A stretch of DNA of 64,000 bases from Kaistia dalseonensis (GCF_030814715.1 NZ_JAUSVO010000001.1:124001-188000), one strand, 5' to 3'. Numbered from the stretch's first letter, positions 45,824 to 55,686 are shown. A program made the numbers and translations. Notes: generated from the letters alone by a model not told the origin.

Positions 45824-47353
45824 TCACTCCGCGGCGACGAAATCGGCGCCCGGCATGAAACCGCCGGTAGCTGGTGCCTTCGGGTCACCCGGAGCGGTTT
45901 CCCACCCGAGATCCGGCAAAACCGCCGCGCGATTGCCCCGGATATCGACGCGCAGGACGATGTGATCGGTCTTCTCGAGATGCTTCAGCCGGCTGCGTGC
46001 GCGCCCGGCTGAATGCGTGCCGCAGCGATGGGCGAGTTCCAGGTCGGACGGGCAGGGGGCATGCGTCAGGGCGGCGCCGGCCATGATCATGTAGATCATC
46101 TGCGTCTCCTCGGGCAGTTGCCGTGCGATCTCGATCGCACGCTCCCAATCCGACGGGTCGACCGAATCATCGTCTATCCCCGCCCGCGCGACGTTCAGCA
46201 GGAATTTGAACTCGGCCAGGGGCAACGGAGCCCCGCCAATGCGCTCGATTCGGCCCCGGACCAGGAAGTCCTGATAGAGCGCAGCCTCGGTCCGGAACGT
46301 CGCCTCCGGTTCGGCGATGATCGCGCGGATGATCGAACGGAACGCCGCCGCACGTTCCTCCGGTGGCAGGCCGGGCGCAATCTCCTCGGCGGCGGCCGCC
46401 GGGCGCTCGCGCACCAGCTGCTCCAGGATCTCGTTCGTCGTCGGCGCCGGAGGCGAGGGAGGCCGGCGTTCGATCTGCGGCCGCGCCGCCTCGACGGGAA
46501 CCGGCGCGAGAATGAGTTCGCGCGTCTCTTCGGTCGACTGGCCTGGCAGCGGCGTCAGCTTTGGCGTGCCGGCGCGCGGCTGCGTCTCAACCGTGCCAAC
46601 CGAGATCGGCAGCGGCCGGCGGGAGAGGGCTGGACCGAGCGCGACAAAATGGCCGCGCTCCAACTCGCGGAATGTCTCCGCCTGCCGCCGCTCGAGTCCG
46701 AGCAGATCGGCGGCGCGCAGCATGTCGATATCGAGGAAGGTGCGCCCCATGAGGAAGTTCGATGCCTCGGCGGCGACGTTCTTGGCGAGCTTGGCAAGGC
46801 GTTGCGTCGCGATGATGCCGGCCAGACCACGCTTGCGTCCGCGGCACATCAGATTGGTCATCGCGCCGAGCGAGAGCTTGCGCGCTTCCTCCGACACCTC
46901 GCCCGCGACAGCCGGCGCGAAGAGTTGCGCCTCGTCGACGACGACCAGCATCGGATACCAATAGTCGCGCTCGATATCGAAGAGCGCGTTCAGGAAGGTT
47001 CCTGCGGCGCGCATCTGCATATCGACGTCGAGGCTCTCCAGATTGAGCACGGCAGAGACGCGATGTTGCCGCACGCGACGCGCGATCGTGTCGAGTTCGG
47101 CCAGACCGCGTTCAGCGTCGAGGACGACATGGTTGAACTTGTCGGCGAGGCTGACGAAATCCCCCTCGGGATCAATGATGACCTGCTGGACGTAAGGGGC
47201 GCTCTGCTCGATCATGCGCCGAAGCAGATGCGACTTGCCCGAGCCGGAATTGCCCTGGACGAGCAGGCGCGTCGCCAGCAATTCCTCGACATCGAGCAGT
47301 GCCGGAGCACCGGCGCCCGGCGACGCGGAAGTCCTGCCCAGCTCGATCTTCAT
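45824..47353 (-). CDS. HerA-like P-loop ATPase
   Basis: This 509-aa protein belongs to the HerA/FtsK-type DUF87 group. Walker A is GNSGSGKS (about 36-43), Walker B MLVVVDEAQLF with conserved Gln, then the sensor-like TQRLAKLAKNVAAEASNFLMG. The C-terminal half is a Pro/Glu-rich linker (about 280-330) and helical domain ending in a winged-helix-like segment (CGTHSAGRARSRLKHLEKT). HerA proteins pump DNA with the nuclease NurA or a Sir2 protein in defence. No NurA or Sir2 gene is adjacent, so a housekeeping or unknown role is more likely. Start ATG 47353. Confidence 0.85.
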   Translation of the reverse strand: MKIELGRTSASPGAGAPALLDVEELLATRLLVQGNSGSGKSHLLRRMIEQSAPYVQQVIIDPEGDFVSLADKFNHVVLDAERGLAELDTIARRVRQHRVSAVLNLESLDVDMQMRAAGTFLNALFDIERDYWYPMLVVVDEAQLFAPAVAGEVSEEARKLSLGAMTNLMCRGRKRGLAGIIATQRLAKLAKNVAAEASNFLMGRTFLDIDMLRAADLLGLERRQAETFRELERGHFVALGPALSRRPLPISVGTVETQPRAGTPKLTPLPGQSTEETRELILAPVPVEAARPQIERRPPSPPAPTTNEILEQLVRERPAAAAEEIAPGLPPEERAAAFRSIIRAIIAEPEATFRTEAALYQDFLVRGRIERIGGAPLPLAEFKFLLNVARAGIDDDSVDPSDWERAIEIARQLPEETQMIYMIMAGAALTHAPCPSDLELAHRCGTHSAGRARSRLKHLEKTDHIVLRVDIRGNRAAVLPDLGWETAPGDPKAPATGGFMPGADFVAAE

Positions 47354-47630
47354 GCCCGTCCTTCTTCGTTGGTATCCAACCGAAAACACCTATCACGCCG
47401 GCGGCCCCGATCCCCAGAAGGTTGGGCACTGAGTCCACAGGATCGGTCAACCTTCTTGGTGATTCTCGTGCCGCGTCACCTTGGTCACTCAGGATGAGCC
47501 CCGGCGAAGGGGAGGCATCGCGCTCCGTCTCATGCGGGCGCATAGTCGGAGACGATGGCCCGGCTCCGATGGATCGAAGGCTCAGGCGTGAATTGATCCG
47601 TGCGGGCAGTGATGGAGAGGGAGACTCAGC

Positions 47631-48059
47631 ATGGTGCAAGTCGTCGGTATCGACCACCTCGTGATCCGCGTCGGTGATTACGAAAAATCGAAGGCCTTCT
47701 ATGGCCGCCTCTTCGCCTTCCTCGGTTTCGAGGTTTTGGGCGACTATGGCGACATGATCGGCTGGACCAATGGCAAGACCCGCTACTGGATCGGCGAGGC
47801 CGATGAGGAGGGGAAGAAACACAAGCATCGCATCGGTAATATCGGCTTCCACCATTATGCGTTCGAGTTGCGCAGCCGCCAGGATGTCGACGATCTGGAG
47901 GCTTTCCTCAAGCAGGAGGGCACGACGATCGTCGATCCGGCTGCGGAATATTACGAAGACTATTACGCTGTCTTCTTCCTTGATCCCGACGGGCTGAAGC
48001 TCGAGGGGATGAAATATGGCGAGCTGACCGCCAAGGCGGCAAAGACGGTGGGCGATTAG
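47631..48059 (+). CDS. VOC-family (glyoxalase-like) protein
   Basis: This 142-aa protein has two beta-alpha-beta-beta-beta units of the vicinal oxygen chelate fold: metal His in GIDHLVIRV, a second His in IGFHHYAFEL and a C-terminal Glu in LDPDGLKLEGM. The family includes glyoxalase I, dioxygenases and antibiotic-binding proteins; the function here is not assignable. A GGAGAGGGAG sequence precedes the start. The 277-bp gap upstream holds nothing recognised. Confidence 0.88.
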   Translation: MVQVVGIDHLVIRVGDYEKSKAFYGRLFAFLGFEVLGDYGDMIGWTNGKTRYWIGEADEEGKKHKHRIGNIGFHHYAFELRSRQDVDDLEAFLKQEGTTIVDPAAEYYEDYYAVFFLDPDGLKLEGMKYGELTAKAAKTVGD

Positions 48060-48115
48060 CCGCTATTCCGGGCCCTGGATCGATTGCGAGGGCTCCCAGC
48101 GAGGGCGCCACGCGG

Positions 48116-50092
48116 CTAGTCCTTGGTCTCGTGGAAGAAATCATAGATCACCTGCGCCATCTGCTCGGATATGCCGGGCACGCCGAGCAGGTCGGGAATG
48201 CTGGCGCGTCCGACGGCCTTTGCCGTGCCGAAATGTGCCAGCAGGGCGCGCTTGCGGGTCGGACCGATGCCATCGATCTCGTCGAGCGGATTCTTGCCGA
48301 GGGCCGCCTTGCGTTTCGCCCGATGCGAGCCGATCGCGAAGCGGTGAGCCTCGTCGCGCAGGCGCTGCACAAAATAGAGCACGGGGTCGCGCGGCTGCAG
48401 CATGAAGGCCTCGCGACCGGGGATGAAGAACTTCTCGCGGCCCGCATCGCGGTCCGGCCCCTTGGCGATGCCGACCAACGGCACCTCTTCGGTCAAGCCC
48501 AGTTCGTCCAATATGCCACGTGCCGCCGAAAGCTGGCCCTGGCCACCATCGATGAAGACCAGATCCGGCCATGGCCCGAAGCCATCCTCGTCGCGTGGCG
48601 CGGCCTCCTTGCTGCCGACCTCCTTGACGAGGCGGGAGAAGCGGCGCGTCAGCACCTCGCGCATCATGCCGAAATCGTCGCCCGGCGTGATCTCCTCAGA
48701 GCGGATGTTGAACTTCCGGTACTGGTTCTTCACGAAGCCGTTCGGGCCGGCGACGATCATGCCGCCGACGGCATTCGTGCCCATGATGTGGCTGTTGTCG
48801 TAGACTTCGATCCGGCGCGGCGTCGCGTCGAGGCCAAAGGCCTGAGCGACCCCCTCAAGCAGACGCGCCTGGCTGGATGTCTCGGCGAGATTGCGGCCGA
48901 GCGCCTCGCGCGCGTTCAGCAGCGCATGGTCGACGAGATCCTTCTTCTCGCCGCGCTTCGGGACGGAGATCTCGACCTTGTGCCCGGCATGCTCTGAGAG
49001 CGCTTCCGCGATCAGCTCGACTTCGTCGACCTCGTGGCTGAGCAGGATCAGGCGCGGGACGGGCTTGTCCTCGTAGAACTGGGCCAGAAAGGCGCCAAGG
49101 ATCTCGGCCGCGCCCAGACTCTTGTCCGCGCGCGGATAGAAGGCGTGGTTGCCCCAGTTCTGGCCGGTCCGGAAGAAGAAGACCTGGACGCAGTTCTGGC
49201 CGCCCTCCTGATGGACGGCGAGCACATCGGCCTCGTCGACATTCTGCGGGTTGATGCCTTGATGCGCCTGCACATGGCTGAGCGCGGAGATACGGTCACG
49301 ATAGATCGCGGCCCGCTCGAAATCGAGTTCGGCGCTCGCTTCCTCCATGGCACGGGCAAGCTCAGCCTTGATCGCCGACGACTTGCCGGAGAGGAAGCCC
49401 TCTGCCTCCTTGACCAGCTTCGCATAGTCGTCGAGCGCGATCTCGCCGGTGCAGGGCGCCGAGCAGCGCTTGATCTGGAACAGAAGGCACGGCCGCGTGC
49501 GGCTCTCATAGACCGAATCGGTGCAGGTCCGGATCAGGAAGGCACGCTGCATGGCGTTGACCGTGCGCCCGACGGCGCCGGCGGAGGCGAACGGCCCAAA
49601 ATAATCGCCCTTGCGCGCCCTCGCGCCGCGATGCTTGACGAGTTGCGGGGCCTCATGGTCCCCGGTGATCAGGATGTAGGGAAACGACTTGTCGTCGCGC
49701 AGCAGCACGTTGAAGCGGGGCCGCAGGCGCTTGATTAGATTGGCTTCCAGCAGCAGCGCCTCGGTCTCGGTGCGCGTGGTGACGAATTCCATCGTCGCCG
49801 TCTGCTGGATCATGCGGATGATCCGGTTCGACTGCATGCCGATCCGGGTATAGCTCGTCACGCGCTTCTTGAGATTTCGCGCCTTGCCGACATAGAGGAC
49901 GGTGCCATTGCGGTCGAACATCCGATAGACGCCGGGCGCATTCGGCAGGCGCGTGACGAAATCGGCAATGACCGCCGCGCCCTGGCCGCGCGGTGTCAGT
50001 TCTCCGCCGGGCTCGAACGGCGTATCGATCTCGTCGGGAACCTCGGAGGTGGCGGTTTCCGGCGTATCGGTGATGGTCGGTGTCGTGTTCAC
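48116..50092 (-). CDS. uvrC: excinuclease ABC subunit C
   Basis: This 658-aa nucleotide-excision-repair nuclease has a GIY-YIG N-domain ([24 protein letters not shown], after an unusual acidic N-terminal extension of about 40 residues), a UVR motif (about 225-260), the RNase H-like C-terminal nuclease domain ([28 protein letters not shown]) and a helix-hairpin-helix end ([13 protein letters not shown]). The start is GTG at 50092, overlapping the SDR stop by GTGA. In relatives pgsA follows; here the downstream neighbour is the VOC gene. Confidence 0.96.
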   Translation of the reverse strand: MNTTPTITDTPETATSEVPDEIDTPFEPGGELTPRGQGAAVIADFVTRLPNAPGVYRMFDRNGTVLYVGKARNLKKRVTSYTRIGMQSNRIIRMIQQTATMEFVTTRTETEALLLEANLIKRLRPRFNVLLRDDKSFPYILITGDHEAPQLVKHRGARARKGDYFGPFASAGAVGRTVNAMQRAFLIRTCTDSVYESRTRPCLLFQIKRCSAPCTGEIALDDYAKLVKEAEGFLSGKSSAIKAELARAMEEASAELDFERAAIYRDRISALSHVQAHQGINPQNVDEADVLAVHQEGGQNCVQVFFFRTGQNWGNHAFYPRADKSLGAAEILGAFLAQFYEDKPVPRLILLSHEVDEVELIAEALSEHAGHKVEISVPKRGEKKDLVDHALLNAREALGRNLAETSSQARLLEGVAQAFGLDATPRRIEVYDNSHIMGTNAVGGMIVAGPNGFVKNQYRKFNIRSEEITPGDDFGMMREVLTRRFSRLVKEVGSKEAAPRDEDGFGPWPDLVFIDGGQGQLSAARGILDELGLTEEVPLVGIAKGPDRDAGREKFFIPGREAFMLQPRDPVLYFVQRLRDEAHRFAIGSHRAKRKAALGKNPLDEIDGIGPTRKRALLAHFGTAKAVGRASIPDLLGVPGISEQMAQVIYDFFHETKD

Positions 50093-50853
50093 TCTTTGAT
50101 CCCTACGACATCAGGCGTTTCCCAGGCAAGGTGCTGGCCACCGTCGAGCGCGATCATCTGGCCGGTGATCGAGCGCGTCTCATAGAGGTAGCGGATCGTC
50201 CGGCCAAATTCCGCGAGATCGGGTCCTCTACGGAGCGGCACCGCCTCGGCCTGTTTGCGGAATTCAGCCACGTCCTGGCGCGGCGAGGGAAGCGTCGGAC
50301 CGGGGCCGATAGCATTCACGCGAATGCGCGGTGCCAACGCCTGCGCGAGGGTCCGTGTGGCGACCAGAAGCCCGGACTTTGCAAGCTGATAAGATAGGAA
50401 ATGCGGCGTGGTTTTCCAGGCGCGCTGATCGACCATGTTGACGATCAGGCCTTCCCGGTCCGGTGGAAGCCCCGCTGCAAAGGCATCAGCGAGGAAGACG
50501 GGCGCAGCGAGATTGATGTTCGATTGGCGCTGGAAGCGCTCGGCGTCCAGCGCGCCGATGCCGTCCGCCTCGAAGATCGATGCGTTGTTGACCAGAAGCG
50601 CTACAGGCCCGAGCGCCTCGGCCGCGAGACGCGGCAAAGCACGCGCGGCTTCAAGGTCGGCGAGATCGGCCATGACGACGGTTGCGCGGCCACCTTCGGC
50701 ACGCAAGGCCGCGGCGAGGTCTTCGGCGTCGGCCTTCGACTGGTTGCAATGGATCGCCACGGCGAAACCGTTCCGCGCGAGATCCTCCACAATGGCGCGA
50801 CCGATCCGCTTGGCACCGCCGGTGACGAGCGCCACGCCTTTTTCATCTGCCAT
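50089..50853 (-). CDS. short-chain dehydrogenase, pteridine-reductase-like
   Basis: This 254-aa SDR has cofactor motif [11 protein letters not shown] (residues 11-21), NNAS, and catalytic Tyr-x3-Lys in SYQLAKSG; the preceding [13 protein letters not shown] and the C-terminal DGGQHLAW resemble FolM/pteridine reductase-type enzymes that reduce pterins. It is translationally coupled to uvrC, the same pairing I recall from other Rhizobiales. Substrate assignment is by similarity only. Confidence 0.87.
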   Translation of the reverse strand: MADEKGVALVTGGAKRIGRAIVEDLARNGFAVAIHCNQSKADAEDLAAALRAEGGRATVVMADLADLEAARALPRLAAEALGPVALLVNNASIFEADGIGALDAERFQRQSNINLAAPVFLADAFAAGLPPDREGLIVNMVDQRAWKTTPHFLSYQLAKSGLLVATRTLAQALAPRIRVNAIGPGPTLPSPRQDVAEFRKQAEAVPLRRGPDLAEFGRTIRYLYETRSITGQMIALDGGQHLAWETPDVVGIKE

Positions 50854-51191
50854 GGTCGCTCCGTCCGCGCTGGCCGTTGGGAGAGGGAAGATAGGGTGTC
50901 GGGACCAATTCGGTAAGCCTTCATTAGGCTTCGTTAAGTTCGATCAACACCTGCGTCGGCTTTGTGTCGAGCCTTCGAGGCCTCAAGCCGCGGCGAGATC
51001 GATTCCGATAGATGATTCAGGGTCGTAGCGGCAGTGTGCGACTTCTGCGCCACAGGACGGCCGTGCCACGTGAACGCCCTAATTCCCGTCTTTTTCCGCC
51101 GCATTCCGGCGCTTTATTGGAACCATCGGATCGGGCGAAAGAACAGCTTCTCGATCCCCTGCTTTGTAGCGTTTGTACACTGGAGACTAAG
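50854..51191. other. 338-bp divergent region with a small hairpin
   Basis: This gap lies between the SDR (minus) and the outer-membrane protein (plus) and must hold both promoters. AAGCCT (50915-50920) and AGGCTT (50926-50931) form a hairpin with a TCATT loop close to an AT-richer part that could be a promoter. The last 150 bp is probably the leader of the abundant outer-membrane protein. No coding frame is convincing. Confidence 0.45.
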
Positions 51192-51839
51192 ATGCTGCGT
51201 ATCCGCACCCTCTCCCTGAGCGCCGCCGCGCTCGCCCTCAGCACCGCATCGGTCCTCGCCGCCGACCTGACCTATGAGCCCGCACCGGCTGCGATGGCCG
51301 CTCCGGTCGGCTTCTCCTGGACCGGTCCCTATGTCGGCGCCATCGTCGGCTATGGCTGGGGCGATGCCACGGCTCATCACACCTTCTACAATAACTCGGT
51401 CAACACCGACGGCGCCCAGATCGGCGTCTATGGCGGCTACAATTTCGACCTCGGCAATCAGATCGTGGTCGGCGCCGAAGCCGATGTGAACTGGGCCGAC
51501 ACCACCGGCTACAACGCACCCGACCGCTTCAAGGAAAACTGGGATTCGACCGTGCGCGCCCGCGCCGGCTACTCCTTCGGCCGTGTGATGGCTTACGGCA
51601 CGGGCGGTATCGCCTTCGCCGGCGGCAAGGTCGAGACGGCGGCTGGCGACGACAGCAACGCCCATGTCGGCTGGACCGTCGGCGCCGGTGTTGAAGCGGC
51701 CGTGACCAACAACATCACCGCCCGCCTCGAATACCAGTACGCCGATTACGGCAAGGAAACCTACAACATCGGCGCCACCAGCACGCCGGTCGACTTCAAC
51801 ACCAACGTGATCCGCGCTGGCGTCGGCTACAAGTTCTGA
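51192..51839 (+). CDS. small outer-membrane beta-barrel protein (Omp25/RopB type)
   Basis: This 215-aa protein has a signal peptide (MLRIRTLSLSAAAL to LAA, residues 1-22), the FSWTGPYVGAIVGYGWG first strand and about eight amphipathic strands ending RAGVGYKF with C-terminal Phe, the signal for outer-membrane insertion. It matches the Omp25/Omp31/RopB family, major surface proteins of Rhizobiales. ATG 51192 follows GGAG at good spacing. A strong terminator follows. Confidence 0.93.
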   Translation: MLRIRTLSLSAAALALSTASVLAADLTYEPAPAAMAAPVGFSWTGPYVGAIVGYGWGDATAHHTFYNNSVNTDGAQIGVYGGYNFDLGNQIVVGAEADVNWADTTGYNAPDRFKENWDSTVRARAGYSFGRVMAYGTGGIAFAGGKVETAAGDDSNAHVGWTVGAGVEAAVTNNITARLEYQYADYGKETYNIGATSTPVDFNTNVIRAGVGYKF

Positions 51840-51869
51840 TCCATCCGATCGTATCGATCTGGATCGCAG

Positions 51870-51899
51870 CGCCGGTGGGGAAACCTACCGGCGTTTTTT
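51870..51899 (+). terminator. Rho-independent terminator of outer-membrane protein gene
   Basis: CGCCGGT (51870-51876) and ACCGGCG (51887-51893) form a stem that continues inward through GGG/CC pairing, followed by six T residues (51894-51899). Confidence 0.92.
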
Positions 51900-51962
51900 G
51901 TTGTTGGCAGCGAGGAAACGTCACGCCACCTCCGCGAGGCGACGTGACCGCTATCCCCGGCT

Positions 51963-52805
51963 TCAGGCGCCGTATTCGGTGCCCTTGAAGAACGCCGCCT
52001 GAAGAGCTTCCCAGCTTGCCTTGTCGGGCGCGTAGAGAAGGCCACCATCGCGGTGCCCCGGCAGATAGGGGCTGCCATCGAAGCGGGCCGAATAGCCGCC
52101 GGCCTCCTTGTGGATGATCCAGCCGGCCGCGTGATCCCAGAGATTGATCTTCGAGAACAGCGCGAAATGGCTGAAACCGCCGGAGATGAGCCGGTATTCA
52201 TGCGCAGCGCAGCGATAATTGGCGGCCGAGCGTGAGCGGGCGAGATTGGCGCAGAGCGTCGAGCGGAGCGGCTCCGGCAGCGTCGACCACGAGGCCGTGC
52301 CCGACATCTTGTTGACGGCGAGCGGCTCCTCGACCTTCAGGTCGATGCGCACGCCCTCGGGATTTTCCGTCCAGCTGCCTTCCCCGCGCACGCCGATCGT
52401 CCAATCGCCGCCGACCGGGTCGAGGATGATGCCGGCGACGATCTCGCCGCGCACGATGACGCCGGCCATGGTACCGAACAGCGGCAGGCCGGAGGCGAAG
52501 TTCTTGGTGCCGTCGACCGGGTCGACGGAGAAGGCGAGTTCGGCCCCATCCAGTTCGTCGAGCAGGGCAGGGCGCGCGGCAACGCCTTCTTCGCCAATGA
52601 TGATCGCGCCCGGAAATGCCGTCCTGAGCGCCGCAGCGATGACCTTCTCCGCGGCCTCGTCGGCATCCGTGACCAGGTCCTCCGCCGAGGACTTCTGCCG
52701 GATCGCGCCGGCGCTGAGATGACGGAAGCGGGGCATGATTTCCGTCCTGGCCGCTTCGCGCAGGATTTCAGCGACTGTTTGCGCGTCGCGCACGGTAAAG
52801 CTCAT
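51963..52805 (-). CDS. inositol monophosphatase family protein
   Basis: This 280-aa Mg-dependent phosphatase has the motifs GEEG, DPVDGTKNF (metal ligands) and LWDHAAGWII. Alphaproteobacterial relatives include CysQ-, HisN- and SuhB-like enzymes; this one has FASGLPLFGTMAGVI and CAAHEYRLI, which point to the broader IMPase group without a specific substrate. It is followed by the GST gene 24 bp upstream on the same strand, so the two may be co-transcribed. Confidence 0.9.
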   Translation of the reverse strand: MSFTVRDAQTVAEILREAARTEIMPRFRHLSAGAIRQKSSAEDLVTDADEAAEKVIAAALRTAFPGAIIIGEEGVAARPALLDELDGAELAFSVDPVDGTKNFASGLPLFGTMAGVIVRGEIVAGIILDPVGGDWTIGVRGEGSWTENPEGVRIDLKVEEPLAVNKMSGTASWSTLPEPLRSTLCANLARSRSAANYRCAAHEYRLISGGFSHFALFSKINLWDHAAGWIIHKEAGGYSARFDGSPYLPGHRDGGLLYAPDKASWEALQAAFFKGTEYGA

Positions 52806-52829
52806 CGAGCGTCTCCTTCTGGGGCGAAT

Positions 52830-53432
52830 TCAGGCGGCCGGGCGCGTGGCGTCAAAGGCGGGAACCCGGGCGGCGAAATCGTCGAGAAAAGCGACGAGCC
52901 CCGGATAGTCACCGCGCCACGAGCCGGCGAAACGGAGGTCGAGATAGCCGAGCGCGCAGGCCACCGCGATGGTGCCGACATGGATCGGCGCGCCGGGCCC
53001 GAGTTCGCCGAGTGCGTCGAGCCCGCGGCCGACCTTGCCGGCATGATGATCGAGCCAGGCGGCGCTGCGCAGCGGTTCTTCTCGCCAGCGCTTCTCATAG
53101 ACCTGCAGCAGGCTCGCATCCATGATGCCGTCGGCAAGCGCCTGCATCACGAGGGCCGGATAGCGCTCTTCCGGGGCGGCCGGGATGACGATGCCGCCGC
53201 CCGCAAGATGATCGAGATAGTCCGCGATTACGCGGGAATCGTAGATCACCATGCCGTCTTCGAGGATGAGCGCCGGGATCTTGCCGAGCGGGTTCTGACT
53301 GCGCAGCGTGTCGCCGGGATCGGCCGTATCGGCGGCGACGATCTCGATCCCGTCGATCAGGCCCAATATGCGCGCGACGATCTTGACCTTCCGGCCAAAG
53401 GGCGAGGCGGGAGAGCTGCGCAGAATGAGCAT
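52830..53432 (-). CDS. glutathione S-transferase family protein
   Basis: This 200-aa protein has a thioredoxin-like N-domain (MLILRSSPASPFGRKVKI with the active Ser, PLGKIPALI cis-Pro, VIYDSRVIADYL) and a helical C-domain. It resembles the rhizobial YibF-like GST group that starts with ILRSSxxSPFxRKV. The substrate is unknown. Start ATG 53432; it lies between the inositol-phosphatase and RNase T2 genes, all on the minus strand. Confidence 0.9.
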   Translation of the reverse strand: MLILRSSPASPFGRKVKIVARILGLIDGIEIVAADTADPGDTLRSQNPLGKIPALILEDGMVIYDSRVIADYLDHLAGGGIVIPAAPEERYPALVMQALADGIMDASLLQVYEKRWREEPLRSAAWLDHHAGKVGRGLDALGELGPGAPIHVGTIAVACALGYLDLRFAGSWRGDYPGLVAFLDDFAARVPAFDATRPAA

Positions 53433-53451
53433 GGATGGCCCTTGATGTTGT

Positions 53452-54117
53452 TCAGCGAACAGGTGGCATGACAAGGCGATCGCGGCGACAGGCGCCCCGG
53501 TCGACCTCAGGACAGGAACGGAAGCGCAGGTCGCGCGTGAGGCAGATCCGCACTTCCTTCAGCCGGCGCGAATCGCAGGCGACTGCGATGCCGTCCTTGC
53601 GCAGCCCCGGATTGGCAGCGATGAACGCGCCTTCGACCGAGGCCGGCGAGACGTCGAGATAATCCGTGGGATCGACGAAGGTCTCAGGAATCGTGATCGC
53701 CGCCTTGGCGCGGCGAACGAGTTCGAAATAAGCGGGCTGCGACAGTCCCGTGCAGGTACCGTGCTGCTGCCATTCATGGCGGATGAGCGACGGGCTCGGC
53801 ATGATGTCGAGCATCCTGGCGACCGTATCGCGCGGCACGAAATTCTGCAGGTTGCTCGGGCAGTCACGCGGATAGCCGCGCTCATATTGCGGCCAGAGAC
53901 CATGCACGACGAATGCGAACGGCCGGCCACCGCACTGGACGCGGTCCATCCGGCCCTGATCTTGGCAATAGGTCGGCGACCAGGACAGCGACAGCACGTA
54001 GAAATCGAAATCGCCCGGCGTATCGGCCCGTGCCGCGACTGCAGAAAACGAAACCAGCAACGCGCAAAACAATGCGCGCCAGCCGGTTTCAATCCAGCAG
54101 CGCCAGCGAGGACTCAT
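53452..54117 (-). CDS. secreted ribonuclease T2
   Basis: This 221-aa extracytoplasmic RNase has a signal-type hydrophobic segment (about residues 14-31), active site CAS I FVVHGLWPQ and CAS II HEWQQHGTC, both with the catalytic His, and six or more cysteines for disulfides. T2 enzymes degrade RNA non-specifically via 2',3'-cyclic phosphates in the periplasm or outside the cell. It lies 8 bp after the 135-aa exported protein gene, so the two are probably an operon. Confidence 0.93.
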   Translation of the reverse strand: MSPRWRCWIETGWRALFCALLVSFSAVAARADTPGDFDFYVLSLSWSPTYCQDQGRMDRVQCGGRPFAFVVHGLWPQYERGYPRDCPSNLQNFVPRDTVARMLDIMPSPSLIRHEWQQHGTCTGLSQPAYFELVRRAKAAITIPETFVDPTDYLDVSPASVEGAFIAANPGLRKDGIAVACDSRRLKEVRICLTRDLRFRSCPEVDRGACRRDRLVMPPVR

Positions 54118-54125
54118 CGCTGCAA

Positions 54126-54533
54126 TCAGTTGCGCAGCGTGCGGCAGTTGCCGTCATAGACGCGCCAGGGATCCTGGCCGGGAATGCAGAACTCGACGCC
54201 CCAGCCGATCGACGCGAAACCCTGCCGCTCTTCGATCAGATAGTAGACATTCGCCTCGCGACCGTCCGAGACCGCGACGCGGGCATGGCAGAAGCGGCGG
54301 TCGATCAGGCCGGGATAGCCCGGCTTGAAGCTGGTCTGGTCGATGCGCTGAAAATCGCCGATCGAGAGGCCGGTCTTCCAGGTCACGTCATTGGCCCAGT
54401 TGACGCGCTTGGTGATGTCGTTGGTGACCGAGGGGTCATCGCAGAGCGGGACGCGGCCCCGGTCGAGGCTGCCCGCCTGGGCGGCGCCGGCGGCAAGTAT
54501 CAGCAGTGCAGACGCGAACAGAGCGCGGATCAT
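54126..54533 (-). CDS. small exported Cys-containing protein, RNase T2 partner
   Basis: This 135-aa protein has a signal peptide (MIRALFASALLILAAG to AQA, 1-20) and four cysteines in the mature chain (near CDDPSVT, RRFCHARV, VEFCIPGQDP and GNCRTLRN), likely two disulfides. No domain is recognised. I recall similar small proteins next to RNase T2 in Rhizobiales. It could modulate or protect from the RNase, but there is no direct evidence. It is the first gene of the two-gene unit. Confidence 0.75.
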   Translation of the reverse strand: MIRALFASALLILAAGAAQAGSLDRGRVPLCDDPSVTNDITKRVNWANDVTWKTGLSIGDFQRIDQTSFKPGYPGLIDRRFCHARVAVSDGREANVYYLIEERQGFASIGWGVEFCIPGQDPWRVYDGNCRTLRN

Positions 54534-54699
54534 GGCATCGATTCCCCAAGGAGCCCATATTGGAACGATGCGCCAGCGGCGCCTTCACGGTCAAGCGCCA
54601 CCGTCGGCAACGGTGAACAGTTTGTCGCCCTGTGTCAGTCTGGCATCGGCGGCCACGCGGCGTCACATGAGGGCCAACAGATTTTTTCGGAGCAGTGAC

Positions 54700-55674
54700 A
54701 TGGGACTTCTGGTCGACGGCGTCTGGCATGACGAATGGTATGACACGAAAAAGACGGGCGGCCGCTTCCAGCGCAGCGTCGCCGGCTTCCGCAACTGGGT
54801 GACCGCCGATGGCAGCCCCGGGCCGACCGGCGTTGGTGGCTTCAAGGCCGAGGCGGGGCGCTATCACCTCTATATTGCGCGCGCCTGCCCCTGGGCGCAT
54901 CGCACCATGATCTTCCGCGCGCTCAAGGGCCTCGAGGACGTCATCGACTATTCGGTCGTCAACTGGCTCATGCTCGAAAACGGCTGGACCTTCGATCCCG
55001 GCCCCGGCGTGACACCCGACGTGCTGAACGGCGCGCATTACCTCTATGAGATTTACCGGAAGGCCGATCCCGACTATACCGGCCGCGTCACCGTGCCCGT
55101 CCTCTGGGACAAGCAGACGCAGACGATCGTCTCGAACGAATCCTCCGAGATCATCCGCATGCTCAACACCGCCTTCGACGGCATTGGTGCGAAGGCAGGC
55201 GACTATTACCCCGAGGCGCTGCGCCCCGAAATCGATGCGCTCAATACCCGCATCTACGACACGGTCAATAACGGTGTCTACAAGGCCGGCTTCGCGACGA
55301 CGCAGGCCGCCTATGAGGAGGCCGTGAAGCCGCTCTTCGAAAGCCTCGACTGGCTCGAAGCGATCCTGTCGAAGCAGCGTTACCTGACCGGCAACCAGCT
55401 GACCGAGGCCGACTGGCGGCTCTGGACCACGCTGCTGCGCTTCGATCCGGTCTATGTCGGCCACTTCAAGACCAATCTGAAGCGGCTCGTCGACTACCCC
55501 GCGCTCTGGTCCTATACGCGCGAGCTCTACCAGATGCCGGGCATTCGCGAGACGGTCGATTTCGACCATATCAAGAAGCACTATTACCAGAGCCACAAGA
55601 CGATCAACCCGACCGGCGTCGTGCCGATGGGGCCGATCCTCGATTTCGACGCGCCCGGCACGCGCGGCTACTGA
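54700..55674 (+). CDS. glutathionyl-hydroquinone reductase (xi-class GST)
   Basis: This 324-aa protein matches YqjG/PcpF-type enzymes: the catalytic Cys in RACPWAHR, an adjacent GRYHLYIA strand, VPVLWDKQTQTIVSNESSEII (glutathione site) and the long C-terminal helical domain with TEADWRLWTTLLRFD and VYVGHFKTN. These reduce glutathionyl-hydroquinones. ATG 54700 follows GGAG with 7-bp spacing. It is divergent from the 135-aa exported protein gene. Confidence 0.94.
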   Translation: MGLLVDGVWHDEWYDTKKTGGRFQRSVAGFRNWVTADGSPGPTGVGGFKAEAGRYHLYIARACPWAHRTMIFRALKGLEDVIDYSVVNWLMLENGWTFDPGPGVTPDVLNGAHYLYEIYRKADPDYTGRVTVPVLWDKQTQTIVSNESSEIIRMLNTAFDGIGAKAGDYYPEALRPEIDALNTRIYDTVNNGVYKAGFATTQAAYEEAVKPLFESLDWLEAILSKQRYLTGNQLTEADWRLWTTLLRFDPVYVGHFKTNLKRLVDYPALWSYTRELYQMPGIRETVDFDHIKKHYYQSHKTINPTGVVPMGPILDFDAPGTRGY

Positions 55675-55686
55675 GATCCCGCCGGT

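Noticed and set aside
45824-47353. HerA-like ATPase as part of a defence system
   Set aside because: No nuclease or Sir2 partner is adjacent, composition matches the host and flanking genes are ordinary metabolic genes. It is kept only as a low-level observation.
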